Positions 1 to 7,795 of a DNA stretch of 57,372 nt are shown in pieces; the first letter of the stretch is position 1; the number at the start of each line of letters is the position of its first letter. The stretch comes from Deltaproteobacteria bacterium. GTDB taxonomy: Bacteria > Desulfobacterota > Desulfobaccia > Desulfobaccales > 0-14-0-80-60-11. The DNA lies in contig JAKAKP010000163.1 of NCBI GenBank assembly GCA_021813445.1, forward strand, positions 1-57,372, read 5' to 3'. The position numbers and the translations under genes were made by a program. A model generated the notes under the pieces. The model searched no databases and was not told where the DNA came from. It worked only from the letters and a program-made list of their open reading frames with translations.

Positions 1-268
1 CCTGGCCCTCAAATTGGGTTTACCAAGACAGACTTATCACGACCGCACCTGCATCGTCATCGCCGAACTAAACGGCAATCAGGGCCCCATCGGCCTGGTG
101 GCCGACTCCGTCTCCGACATCACCCATATCCCCGGCGAGGAAATAGATGACGTGGTGCAGCGCCGCCTTAACACCGATTATGTCTTCGGCATGGCCCGGA
201 CCGCCAAAGGCGTGACCATCCTGTTGGACTTGAGCCGGATGTTGAAACCCGAAGACCTGGTCCTATAA
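1..268 (+). CDS. cheW: CheW-like chemotaxis coupling protein, C-terminal part
   Basis: The gene enters from outside the window, because the frame is open to the left edge, and ends at 268. The visible 89 residues match the second half of a CheW domain: a beta strand with RTCIVIAEL, then GLVADSVSDI, the VFGMARTAKG turn and a closing LLDLSRML. CheW links chemoreceptors to the CheA kinase in the cytoplasm. A CheV N-terminal domain would end similarly, so CheW versus CheV-type cannot be settled. It belongs to the chromosomal flank, on the other side of the tRNA-Sec attachment remnant from the phage genes. Confidence 0.75.
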   Translation, partial: LALKLGLPRQTYHDRTCIVIAELNGNQGPIGLVADSVSDITHIPGEEIDDVVQRRLNTDYVFGMARTAKGVTILLDLSRMLKPEDLVL

Positions 269-952
269 TGCCGGGATTCCCTCCCCCTTCTTTGCGGCTG
301 TGCCGGGCCGCGCCCCCACCTGCCGCCTGGCCTGGAACCGGAGCCACATCCCGGCTCAGTCCGCCTCACCGGCTAATCCCTGCCGGCGGCGGATAGGCTG
401 CGGTTATCGTTAAGTCATCTACCGATCACGGGCTGCCCCGCCTTAAAGAAGGTGCGGGCCTGATCCGCCCATTATCTTTACAATTCCTGCTATAATATTT
501 AGTGTGTATTTATTACTATGATTAATCGCCGTGGGGGCGGCGGGGGCGACGCTGCCGGCAGTCCCCCGGAGCCGGGTCCCTGGGGTCACCAAGGGACCTG
601 ATATTTAAGGGGCGCTGCGGGCAACCGGCAATCTCGGAGACACCGCAGGCAGCGGGCCGCCTAGGCCCCAGGCGATCTGGCAATAATGGTTAGTCTTCCT
701 GGCCGCATTTAACGGGACGGACCTATGCCGGTGCTTCATCTGCATCTAAAAGATGGAGAACGCCACCTCCCCTTGGCACCCGGGCCTGCGGTTGCTGCCG
801 GGTCCACCCCGAGACTGGAACCGCGGGCAATCCCATCGCCGCCGCCCTGCTCCACCTCCCCCTTCAACCAGACGCCGCCAGGAAGCGGCCTGGCCTGGCA
901 GAGCAACCCCATCCAGGTAAAAAGACATGCAAAACGAAGATCTACCCAACCT
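269..952. other. Intergenic region without a recognised gene
   Basis: About 680 bases separate the CheW end from the preferred start of the sensor gene. The sensor frame is open back to an ATG at 725, but residues from there to 953 are proline-rich and unlike any sensor, so I treat them as non-coding. A TATAAT hexamer lies at 491-496 without a clear -35 box. A perfect 7-bp inverted repeat, GGTCCCT/AGGGACC (575-581 and 592-598), could form a leader hairpin of unknown role. Confidence 0.4.
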
Positions 953-2908
953 ATGCCTAAAGGCGTCTCCTTGACCCCCAGGACCTTTGCCGCCTTAATT
1001 ACGGGGCTCCTGGCAGCTGCGCTCCTCTTACTTATTAGCCTCGCGGCCGCGGCCGGTCAGGACCGGCCTGATCAGGAAGACCTGCTCACCCCCAAAGAGC
1101 GGCAGTGGCTGTCGGCCTCTAACCGGCCGATACGTATCGGCATCACCGTAATCCCGGTGCAAGTTTTGCTCGGCAAAAAGCCTGGAGACTACCGAGGTAT
1201 TTCCATTGATTACATTAAACTCATGGAGCGCCATCTCGGATGCAAATTTGCCTTGAGATATTACCAGACCTGGAATGAGGTCATGGACGCGGCCAAGAAG
1301 AAAGAGATCGATATGATTTTCGCCGCCCAGGAAACTCCTGAGCGCTCAGAGTATCTGCTGTTTTCCAAGCCTTATCTTGAACTGCCCAACATGATCATTG
1401 TCAGAAAAAATATGAAAGGTACTTTCACCCTGCCGATGATGCGCGGTTTGAAGGTTGCATGCTCAAAAGGCAGTGCGGTTCAAGAGTTCTTGAGAGAAAA
1501 GTATAGTTATTTGGATTTATATCCCGTTACCGATGAATTGAGTGGATTAGCAGAGGTATCCTTTGGAGAAGTAGATACAATGGTGGTGGAGTTATCGCGG
1601 GCATCTTATTATATAGAAAAGGCACAAATAACAAATCTGCGGGTTGCCGGCAATGCCGGACTTAATTATGAACTGCGCTTTGCTTCCAGAAAGGATTGGC
1701 CGATCCTCAATAGCATTTTAAACAAGGGATTATCATCAATAACCGACCAAGATCGGGAGAGAATCACCAAAAAATGGATTACTGTCGGCAAGGAGACACT
1801 ACTTGCCAGCAGGGCTTTTTGGATTTCTTTGGGTTTGGGCTTTGCAGTCATAATCTTAGTTTTTCTGGGGTTTATTGTCTGGAACCGGACCCTTAAACGA
1901 CAAGTCGCGCAACGCACCGGCCAGTTGCAAGAACAACTTGCGGAGCGCCAGCGCGCGGAGGAGGGCCTGCGCCAGGCGAACGAAACTTTGCGCGCCACCC
2001 TGGACGCGGCGCCCGTGGCTATCATCGATCTGGACACCGAAGGACGGGTAAAAAGTCTCTGGAATCCCGCAGCCGAAAAGATGCTGGGCTGGCGCCGGGA
2101 GGAGGTGCTGGGCCAATTCCTGCCCACCGTGCCGGAGGAAAGCAAGGAGGAATTCGCGGGCTTTCGCGCCTGGGTCCGCTCCGGGAAGTCCATCATCGGC
2201 AAAGACGCGGTGCGCCGGCGCAAAGATGGCTCTTTGATCGAATACAGCATTTACGCAGCCCCGGAGTATGATGCCGACGGCCGGGTAATCGGCAATATCG
2301 CGGTGCTGGTGGACATCACCGAGCGCAAACGGGCAGAACAGAGCCTCGCCCTCCTGAGCTTCGCTCTGAACCACGTCCATGAAGCAGCCTTTCTGGCAGA
2401 CGAAAACGCCTGCTTCCATTACGTCAATGACGAATCATGCCGCATCCTGGGATATACCCGGGACGAACTGCTGAGTCTCGGCGTTGCCGATATCGACCCC
2501 GACTTTCCCAGGGAACGCTGGCCTGAGCATTGGGATGATCTCAAGGCCCAACATTCACTTACCTTCGAGACCCGCCATCGGGCAAAGGATGGCAGCATTT
2601 TCCCTGTCGAAGTCAGCGCCAACTATTTCGAGTACGACGGCCAGGGCTATAATCTGGCCTTGGCTCGGGATATTACCGCGCGCAAGCAGATGGAACAGGC
2701 GCTGGTTTTAAGGGAGCAGGAGTACCGTACTCTGCTGGAGAATATCCCCGACCTGATCGTCCGTTACGACCTGGACCTGCGCCGGATTTACGTGAACCCC
2801 GCCTGGGAAAAAGCCAGCGGCCTGTCTGCGGGCGATGTCATCAATAAGCCTGCCGCGCCCATGATTTCAACAATATCTTGGGTGCCATCATCGGCTATGC
2901 GGAAATGA
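953..2908 (+). CDS. Periplasmic-binding/PAS sensor half of a broken hybrid histidine kinase
   Basis: From the ATG at 953 the protein is 651 residues. It has an N-terminal membrane segment (about 8-30), a periplasmic solute-binding type 3 domain (about 45-275), a second membrane helix (about 287-312), a short coiled coil, then PAS domains at about 350-465 and 470-590. A third PAS starts near 595 but breaks off after NPAWEKASGLSAGDVINKP, and the frame stops 19 codons later. The downstream kinase core continues in another frame, so this is the sensory half of a gene damaged by an internal deletion. The start at 953 is chosen because the membrane segment follows directly; the ATG at 725 adds a low-complexity extension. 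Confidence 0.75.
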   Translation: MPKGVSLTPRTFAALITGLLAAALLLLISLAAAAGQDRPDQEDLLTPKERQWLSASNRPIRIGITVIPVQVLLGKKPGDYRGISIDYIKLMERHLGCKFALRYYQTWNEVMDAAKKKEIDMIFAAQETPERSEYLLFSKPYLELPNMIIVRKNMKGTFTLPMMRGLKVACSKGSAVQEFLREKYSYLDLYPVTDELSGLAEVSFGEVDTMVVELSRASYYIEKAQITNLRVAGNAGLNYELRFASRKDWPILNSILNKGLSSITDQDRERITKKWITVGKETLLASRAFWISLGLGFAVIILVFLGFIVWNRTLKRQVAQRTGQLQEQLAERQRAEEGLRQANETLRATLDAAPVAIIDLDTEGRVKSLWNPAAEKMLGWRREEVLGQFLPTVPEESKEEFAGFRAWVRSGKSIIGKDAVRRRKDGSLIEYSIYAAPEYDADGRVIGNIAVLVDITERKRAEQSLALLSFALNHVHEAAFLADENACFHYVNDESCRILGYTRDELLSLGVADIDPDFPRERWPEHWDDLKAQHSLTFETRHRAKDGSIFPVEVSANYFEYDGQGYNLALARDITARKQMEQALVLREQEYRTLLENIPDLIVRYDLDLRRIYVNPAWEKASGLSAGDVINKPAAPMISTISWVPSSAMRK

Positions 2909-3942
2909 TTCAAATGTTTCATCCGTCCCTGGATCCGCAGATAAGCAGGGAGGTGGGGCAGATCCTCAAGGCCGCGCTCCGGGCCAAAGACCTGGTCCAG
3001 CAGATCCTGGCCTTTAGCCGCAGGGGCGAACAGGATCGCAAGGCGATCAAACTGCAGCTGATCATCAAGGAGAGTCTTAAATTCTTACGGGCCTCTCTTC
3101 CCAGCACCATTGAAATTCGCCAATTCCTGGAGCCTGAGGTGGGGCCGGTTCTGGCTGATCCCACGCAGATGCAGCAAGTGGTGATGAACCTCTGCACCAA
3201 TGCTGCCCACGCCATGCGGGAGAAGGGGGGATTGCTGGAGGTCCGGCTCTCCGAGAAGGTGGTGGGGGAGGAAGGCGCCGCCGAGCCCCCGAAACTGGGG
3301 CCCGGACTATACGCGCAGCTGACGGTTAAGGACAATGGGCACGGCATACCTCCTGACATTCTGGGGAGGATCTTTGATCCTTATTTCACCACCAAAGAAA
3401 TGGGGGAGGGAACCGGCTTAGGCTTGGCAGTGGTAGAGGGCATCATCCAAAGCCATGGCGGGGCCATCGCCGTGGAGAGCGAGCCGGGTGTGGGCACGGT
3501 TTTTCACGTCTTTATCCCCACGGTGGAGAAAAGTGAAACAGCGCTGCCCTCCGAGACCCCCATGCCCCTGATCAAAGGCGAGGGACGCATTCTCTTTGTG
3601 GATGATGAGCCGGATTTGACCGATCTGGGCCAGACGATCCTGAAAAAGATGGGATTCGAAGTCGAAGCCCTGACCGACAGTGCGGCCGCCCTGGAAAAAT
3701 TTCTCCAGAATCCCCAGCACTATGACCTGGCCATCGTGGATTTGACTATGCCCCAAATGACCGGCAGAGAACTGGCCCGGAAGCTTCTGGAAATCAGGCC
3801 GGACCTCCCTATCATTCTCTCCAGCGGGTTTGCGGAGAAAATTCACCCTGAAGAAGTAAAGCAGATGGGTATCCGGGAGGTTATCATGAAACCCTGGAGC
3901 GTCAGCGCCCTGGCGGGCGCCATTAACAAGGTGCTGCACTGA
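2848..3942 (+). CDS. Histidine kinase core with receiver domain, severed from its sensor half
   Basis: The frame opens after a stop at 2845-2847 and at once reads AHDFNNILGAIIGYAEM, the HisKA H-box, with the phosphoacceptor His in codon 2860-2862. The first possible start is a TTG at 2878, which would omit that His. An HATPase domain follows (N-box NLCTNAAHAM, DNGHGIP, TGLGLAVV), then a receiver domain (FVDDEPDL, phospho-Asp in AIVDLTMP, conserved Lys in IMKPW). In an intact gene about 80 residues of PAS and linker would precede the H-box. Their loss with a frame change indicates a deletion junction at about 2848-2857. The gene is probably inactive unless this is an assembly error. Confidence 0.8.
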   Translation, partial: ACRAHDFNNILGAIIGYAEMIQMFHPSLDPQISREVGQILKAALRAKDLVQQILAFSRRGEQDRKAIKLQLIIKESLKFLRASLPSTIEIRQFLEPEVGPVLADPTQMQQVVMNLCTNAAHAMREKGGLLEVRLSEKVVGEEGAAEPPKLGPGLYAQLTVKDNGHGIPPDILGRIFDPYFTTKEMGEGTGLGLAVVEGIIQSHGGAIAVESEPGVGTVFHVFIPTVEKSETALPSETPMPLIKGEGRILFVDDEPDLTDLGQTILKKMGFEVEALTDSAAALEKFLQNPQHYDLAIVDLTMPQMTGRELARKLLEIRPDLPIILSSGFAEKIHPEEVKQMGIREVIMKPWSVSALAGAINKVLH

Positions 3943-4007
3943 ACTGAGGCCGAAGCTCTGACGGCTCGCGTTCCGGTGTAGATTTCCGTCAAATTCGCGC
4001 AAATAAT

Positions 4008-4072
4008 TGGCGGAAGTGCATGGGAATCGAACCCACCTACCGCCTTATTCAGACGGCACACCGGATTTGAAG
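4008..4072 (-). tRNA. selC: tRNA-Sec 3' half, attachment-site remnant
   Basis: Read on the minus strand, the segment begins with the anticodon loop CTTCAAA (UCA anticodon, complement of 4068-4070). It continues with the 3' anticodon strand TCCGGTG, a long variable arm with a 5-bp stem CCGTC/GGCGG, a T arm GTGGG-TTCGATT-CCCAT, the acceptor strand GCACTTCC, G and CCA. The UCA anticodon and long variable arm identify tRNA-Sec. On its 5' side the sequence does not pair with the anticodon stem, and no D arm or 5' acceptor strand is found. This is the pattern left when an element integrates within the anticodon loop: chromosomal 3' half, foreign DNA upstream. The intact tRNA should lie at the far end of the element, outside the window. 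Confidence 0.8.
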
Positions 4073-4131
4073 CACTCATGGCAGGGCCGGAGGCCCTTCA
4101 AACCCGCATGGTTGACACACTGACTTTGCAC

Positions 4132-4162
4132 CGAGTGGCAGGATTTATCCCCCTGCCACTCG
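4132..4162. repeat. 11-bp perfect inverted repeat near the attachment remnant
   Basis: CGAGTGGCAGG (4132-4142) and CCTGCCACTCG (4152-4162) form a perfect inverted repeat with a 9-base spacer. It lies 60 bases inside the element from the tRNA-Sec remnant. It could be a recombination-protein site or a transcript hairpin; there is no T tract on either side. Confidence 0.6.
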
Positions 4163-4186
4163 CAACCTACTCACCAACCTACTCAC
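4163..4186. repeat. Tandem 12-bp direct repeat, candidate integrase arm sites
   Basis: CAACCTACTCAC occurs twice back to back (4163-4174 and 4175-4186), right after the inverted repeat and about 90 bases from the selC junction. Tyrosine integrases often bind short direct repeats (arm sites) at this distance from the core. No integrase gene is adjacent, so this role is inference. Alternatively, on the minus strand the repeat reads VSRLVSRL and could be the tail of a lost gene. Confidence 0.45.
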
Positions 4187-4288
4187 AATTATATGCGGTT
4201 CAAGAAATTTTCGCCAAGTATAAATTCTTGGCCCTTTACCCCACGGAAGGCTGAAGAAGTTTCCCAAATGTCCCCCATGGTGATGAGA

Positions 4289-4317
4289 GAAGGGCCTGAA
4301 AACGGCCTTTCTTTTTC
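4289..4317 (+). terminator. Rho-independent terminator
   Basis: AAGGGCC (4290-4296) pairs with GGCCTTT (4304-4310) around a 7-base loop and is followed by CTTTTT. It is oriented for plus-strand transcripts and would shield the downstream toxin-antitoxin genes from upstream transcription. Confidence 0.75.
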
Positions 4318-4369
4318 CTAATGATTCATGGCATAATGCGATTAAGAATTATTCATCAGGCTGTGAAAA

Positions 4370-4783
4370 ATGACCCCTCCACGGGAAAGGTATAGTCAAC
4401 CCGGAGTGGCGTCTCCTCAAACCCCTCATCTGGTGGTGACCGTGAAGCAGCTATCGACGACTCGGGAAGCAGTGCTCCAGCGACTGCGGCTGGCCCTGCC
4501 GCACCTGCGGCGGCGATACGGGGTGGTGCGTCTGGCCCTGTACGGATCCTTTGCTCAAGGCTTGGCCGATGAGGACAGCGATGTGGACCTGCTGGTGGAG
4601 CTCTCCCGCCCTCTGGGGTTGGAGTTCGTGGCCCTATCCCACTATCTGGAACGGAAGCTGGGCCGCAAGGTGGATTTAGCTACTTTTGAAACCTTCCGGC
4701 GAAGTTTGACCTCGCCGCGCTATCGTGAGGTCGCGGCGCACATCCAGGAGTCCATGGCCGATGTCCAGGAAGAGGCGCGATAA
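4370..4783 (+). CDS. MntA-type nucleotidyltransferase antitoxin, first copy
   Basis: A 137-residue protein with the minimal nucleotidyltransferase signature LYGSFAQG...SDVDLLVEL (GSx10DxD), which gives the metal-binding Asp pair. MntA proteins add AMP groups to a tyrosine of the partner HEPN toxin and so neutralise it (known for the family). The first 25 residues are not typical, and GTG codons at 4433-4442 are alternative starts. The stop overlaps the start of the HEPN partner by 23 bases, so the pair is translationally coupled. It is the first gene of a four-gene block just inside the selC junction. Confidence 0.85.
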   Translation: MTPPRERYSQPGVASPQTPHLVVTVKQLSTTREAVLQRLRLALPHLRRRYGVVRLALYGSFAQGLADEDSDVDLLVELSRPLGLEFVALSHYLERKLGRKVDLATFETFRRSLTSPRYREVAAHIQESMADVQEEAR

Positions 4784-5108
4784 GGAATACCTGGCTGATG
4801 TGGTGGAGGCGGTGCAGCGCATCGTCAGCTATACCGCGGAGCTTTCTTACGAGGAGTTCCTGGCCGACAGAAAGACGCAGGATGCGGTCCTCCGCAATCT
4901 GCAAGTAATGGGGGAAGCGGTGAAGAAACTCTCGGCCCCGGTAAAACAGGCGCACCCGCACCTCCCCTGGAAGCAGGTGGCCGGGATGCGGGACAAGGTC
5001 GTACATGACTATTTCGGCATCAACTATGATATTGTCTGGGCCTTGGCCAAGCAGGAACTCCCGGCAATGTTGCCGTCTTTAGCCGCCATACTCCCAGGGG
5101 TAAGATGA
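4761..5108 (+). CDS. HepT-like HEPN toxin (DUF86), first copy
   Basis: A 115-residue all-helical HEPN/DUF86 protein. It carries the RNase motif R-x4-H-x-Y as RDKVVHDY near residue 82. The Tyr is the residue AMPylated by MntA in the characterised HepT/MntA systems. The start at 4761 follows an AGGAG and overlaps the antitoxin end; an earlier in-frame start at 4725 would add an arginine-rich stretch. It is probably an RNase toxin acting in element maintenance or phage defence (inference). Confidence 0.85.
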   Translation: MSRKRRDKEYLADVVEAVQRIVSYTAELSYEEFLADRKTQDAVLRNLQVMGEAVKKLSAPVKQAHPHLPWKQVAGMRDKVVHDYFGINYDIVWALAKQELPAMLPSLAAILPGVR

Positions 5109-5132
5109 AAACCTGTATAAGGCAGGGGGGCA

Positions 5133-5459
5133 ATGAGGATCGCGCGGCGTAAGGTTGTTTTGCCTGCTCTGGGTTTGGAGGAAATCAAAGAGCTGGTGCG
5201 AGCTCATGCCCGGACCTTGGTGGATAAGTATGGCATCAGAGTGGTGGGCGTCTTCGGCTCCTATACCCGGGGGACCCAAAAGAGAAAGAGCGATATCGAC
5301 CTGCTGGCGGAGGTTGAGAGGCCCATCAGCCTCTTGGAGTTGGTGGGGGCGGAGATTTATCTCAGTGAAGTCCTGGCCCGGAAAGTAGACTTGGTGGCCA
5401 AGGATGACTTGCGGGAAGAATTGAAAGAAAGGATTCTCAGCGAGGCGGTCTATCTTTGA
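5133..5459 (+). CDS. MntA-type nucleotidyltransferase antitoxin, second copy
   Basis: A 108-residue nucleotidyltransferase with VFGSYTRG...SDIDLLAEV, the GSx10DxD signature. It is shorter than and clearly diverged from the upstream copy, so the two pairs are not a recent duplication. It starts 24 bases after the first HEPN gene, and its stop overlaps the start of the second HEPN gene. Expected role: AMPylation of the neighbouring HEPN toxin. Confidence 0.87.
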   Translation: MRIARRKVVLPALGLEEIKELVRAHARTLVDKYGIRVVGVFGSYTRGTQKRKSDIDLLAEVERPISLLELVGAEIYLSEVLARKVDLVAKDDLREELKERILSEAVYL

Positions 5460-5800
5460 AGCGTAACTATACTATCTACCTTCAGGATATCCTGGACAAC
5501 CTCGCCCTGGCGGAGTCGTTTACCGCGGGCCTGTCCTATGAGGATTTTCGCCGGGACACCAGGACGGTGTACGCCGTGATTCGTTGTCTGGAGGTGATGG
5601 GAGAAGCCGCTAAAAATATTCCGACGGCTACCCGCCGCAAGTATCCGGACATACCCTGGAAAGAGATGGCGGGTATGCGGGATAAGCTCATCCATGGATA
5701 TTCCGGGGTGGATTCACATAAAGTCTGGCTGGTGGTCCAGGACTATTTGCCGCACCTCAAAAAGTTCATCTTCGGGATGCTCCAGGATTTCAAGGGTTAG
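5456..5800 (+). CDS. HepT-like HEPN toxin (DUF86), second copy
   Basis: A 114-residue DUF86/HEPN protein with RDKLIHGY (R-x4-H-x-Y). It starts at a TTG (5456) that overlaps the antitoxin stop, an arrangement typical of tight translational coupling. The helical body (LEVMGEAAKNIP, PDIPWKEMAGMRDKLIHGY) matches the family closely. Its end lies 14 bases from the convergent phage spanin gene. Confidence 0.87.
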   Translation: MKRNYTIYLQDILDNLALAESFTAGLSYEDFRRDTRTVYAVIRCLEVMGEAAKNIPTATRRKYPDIPWKEMAGMRDKLIHGYSGVDSHKVWLVVQDYLPHLKKFIFGMLQDFKG

Positions 5801-5813
5801 CATCTTAAGTGGG

Positions 5814-6134
5814 TTAGTGCTTCTTTAGGTACTCATTCCCCTTGTCGATCACCACGTCGTCTTCCAGGCACTTTCCTTTGAGCTTGTCCAGATAGATTTT
5901 TAGGGCCCCGGCGTCGGCCAGGGGGAACCAAACTCCTTTCTCGCCGGCCGGGGGAGGTGGCGGGGTAGGCTGGGAATGGAGTTTCGGCGCTACCGGCATG
6001 GGCGGCTTAGCTAAGGTCAGATAGGCCCCATGTGGAGCGCAGCTACTTGAGAGAATTAAAATCGTCAGACAGGCCAGCAGCGTCGCCAGCCTCGACTTTC
6101 TGGTGAGTTTCTTCCACAATCTTGTCCACCTCAT
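5814..6134 (-). CDS. Outer-membrane spanin subunit (Rz1-like lipoprotein)
   Basis: A 106-residue protein with a lipoprotein signal: a Lys/Arg-rich start, a hydrophobic core LATLLACLTILIL, then SSSC with the lipidated Cys near residue 32. A proline-rich stretch (PTPPPPPAGE) follows, as in Rz1 proteins. The start at 6134 has a strong site, AGGAGGTG, four bases upstream. Ninety-two bases overlap the i-spanin gene in a different frame, the classic nested Rz/Rz1 layout. Spanins fuse inner and outer membranes at the last step of lysis in Gram-negative hosts. It is the last gene of the late region. Confidence 0.75.
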   Translation of the reverse strand: MRWTRLWKKLTRKSRLATLLACLTILILSSSCAPHGAYLTLAKPPMPVAPKLHSQPTPPPPPAGEKGVWFPLADAGALKIYLDKLKGKCLEDDVVIDKGNEYLKKH

Positions 6135-6315
6135 GCTGCACCTCCTGGCGCCCTTGGGCGATTTCAACTTGGGCCTGGTAGCCATCGGCCCGGGCCTGGG
6201 CCTTCTCAGCCTTGGCCTTGTAATATTTGCCATAGAGGATCGCCCCACCCACGGCGACCATGATCCCCAGGATTTTCCCCAGGGGTCCAAAAATCAAAGA
6301 TAAAAGCATTTCCAT
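6043..6315 (-). CDS. Inner-membrane spanin subunit (Rz-like)
   Basis: A 90-residue protein with one N-terminal membrane segment (LGIMVAVGGAILYGKYY) followed by a charged, coiled-coil periplasmic part (KAKAEKAQARADGYQAQVE and QHEVDKIVEETHQKVE). Size, topology and overlap with the lipoprotein gene fit an i-spanin. It lies between the holin candidate and the o-spanin in the lysis cassette. Confidence 0.72.
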   Translation of the reverse strand: MEMLLSLIFGPLGKILGIMVAVGGAILYGKYYKAKAEKAQARADGYQAQVEIAQGRQEVQHEVDKIVEETHQKVEAGDAAGLSDDFNSLK

Positions 6316-6324
6316 GTCAGGCTC

Positions 6325-6588
6325 CTATGCCGCCTTTTGGAAGACCGTTTTGATTCTCTCAACTATCCCGCCGCCCGTCTTTACCGTTGAAAGGCCATAG
6401 ACCCCGCAGATTCCCCCCGTAATTACCCCCAGCATGGATGATATTGGATTCAAGGCCTCTTTTGGGGGCCAGCCCATAACCGCGGATACTACCCACCCGA
6501 GGTCGATGGCCACCACCACGGGAAGACAAAGACGGCTCATGGAAAGTTGCTGAGAGCTGGGGTCGGTGATAAGTTCGACGATCTTCAT
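6325..6588 (-). CDS. Small membrane protein, holin candidate
   Basis: An 87-residue protein with two or three hydrophobic segments (CLPVVVAIDLGWVVSAVMGW and SSMLGVITGGICGVYGL). Its start overlaps the endolysin stop (ATGA), so it is coupled to the lysis enzyme. Small hydrophobic proteins at this position usually act as holins, forming lesions in the inner membrane. No specific holin family was recognised. Confidence 0.6.
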   Translation of the reverse strand: MKIVELITDPSSQQLSMSRLCLPVVVAIDLGWVVSAVMGWPPKEALNPISSMLGVITGGICGVYGLSTVKTGGGIVERIKTVFQKAA

Positions 6589-7718
6589 GACAGTGCCCCA
6601 TAAAGAGCTTTGGCTCGGGCCAGCACGTCCCTGGCATAGTCCCGTCCAGTTGTGAGGGAGTCCACATCTGTCCCCGCTTCCAGGGCCTTACGAACGTTTC
6701 CGGGCCCGCAATTGTAGGTGGCTACGGTAGCCATAAACAGGGCTTCGTAGTCTTCTTTAACCAGTTCGAAACAGTTCTCACCCAGGTAATTGAACGACGG
6801 GACAATGACGCTATGGTGGACGTACTCAAGGGAGCTCCGGAGGTCCTGCCAGCCCTCCCCATCACAGAAAGCTGCGTGGCTCCGGTCGTCAACCTGCATG
6901 ATTCCGTGGCCATGGCCACCGTCCCCCCGGCCATCCTCGTCCAGGAGCAACCCGAACCGACTCTCCCGGCTGGCAATCCCCATCAATACCCAGGCCATCC
7001 ACCGGGGGCCGAGGGCCTGCCGCATTACTGCCTCAAGTTCTGCCGGCCACTGGTAGGCGTCGGCCGCAGCCTGGAAGACCGGCAGGTACTCTTTAGCCCG
7101 GCCAAACTCTTCGGACTTGAATTGGGTTTGCGTCAAGTCTGCTTGACTCGCTGAGAGTTGCGTAAAGCCAGGGGCAGGTTCACTTGTCACGTAATCCTTG
7201 ACAGCTTGGATGATGGTGGCCTTATCCACGTGGCGGCCCGGGCAGGTCTTGGTGGTATTCGGCTCATCCCGGTGGAACATCAGGCTGTCCGGGTCGATGT
7301 CCAGGGCAGCGCTCAGCATCGCAATCGCGGCTACGGCGTTCTCCCGAACCATTTCCCCCCGGCCGCTCGTGAAGGCCTCCACGTCATAGTTTCCCAGCAT
7401 CTCCAGACCGATGGACCGGGCGTTGAAGCTCTTGGCATGGACCCCTGGGACCGTCAACGGAGTAAAGACCCAGATCATATAGTCGTCAACGAACAGATGG
7501 GGCCCGGCGCTCCACCCCATTTCATCACGGTAATACTTTTCCAGTCCAAGCAGGTGTTCACGGGTAAACCCCGAGGGGCGCTGCACCAAAGATGGGACGG
7601 CGGTATGGTGCAAGACGATGAACTCCGCCAGCCAATCATCCCAACTCAGACCGGCGACGTACTCCCTGAATTGTTTTGGCGTGAAACCCTGACCTATAAT
7701 CCCTTTCCATTTATCCAT
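6585..7718 (-). CDS. Bifunctional endolysin: amidase plus lytic transglycosylase-like domain
   Basis: 377 residues. The N-terminal half is an Amidase_2 (N-acetylmuramoyl-L-alanine amidase) domain, with zinc ligands in VLHHTAVP (about 37-38) and FHRDEPNT...CPGRH (about 145-160). The C-terminal half resembles goose-lysozyme or SLT folds, with catalytic Glu in IASRESRFG, then GHGIMQVDDRSH and ATYNCGPGNV. The enzyme would thus cut both the peptide link and the glycan of peptidoglycan. The start at 7718 is preferred because GGAGGGGGG lies a few bases upstream; an ATG at 7736 is also in frame. No signal peptide is seen, so export would depend on the holin. Confidence 0.85.
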   Translation of the reverse strand: MDKWKGIIGQGFTPKQFREYVAGLSWDDWLAEFIVLHHTAVPSLVQRPSGFTREHLLGLEKYYRDEMGWSAGPHLFVDDYMIWVFTPLTVPGVHAKSFNARSIGLEMLGNYDVEAFTSGRGEMVRENAVAAIAMLSAALDIDPDSLMFHRDEPNTTKTCPGRHVDKATIIQAVKDYVTSEPAPGFTQLSASQADLTQTQFKSEEFGRAKEYLPVFQAAADAYQWPAELEAVMRQALGPRWMAWVLMGIASRESRFGLLLDEDGRGDGGHGHGIMQVDDRSHAAFCDGEGWQDLRSSLEYVHHSVIVPSFNYLGENCFELVKEDYEALFMATVATYNCGPGNVRKALEAGTDVDSLTTGRDYARDVLARAKALYGALS

Positions 7719-7795
7719 GACTTGACCCCCCTCCAATCCGATGCAGACTTGACGCGGCCCCGCCTATCCTTAAATTATCCCTGCTCATGGGCGCC

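Noticed and set aside
725-952. N-terminal extension of the sensor protein from the ATG at 725
   Set aside because: The extension is proline-rich and precedes the signal-anchor segment, which should be N-terminal.
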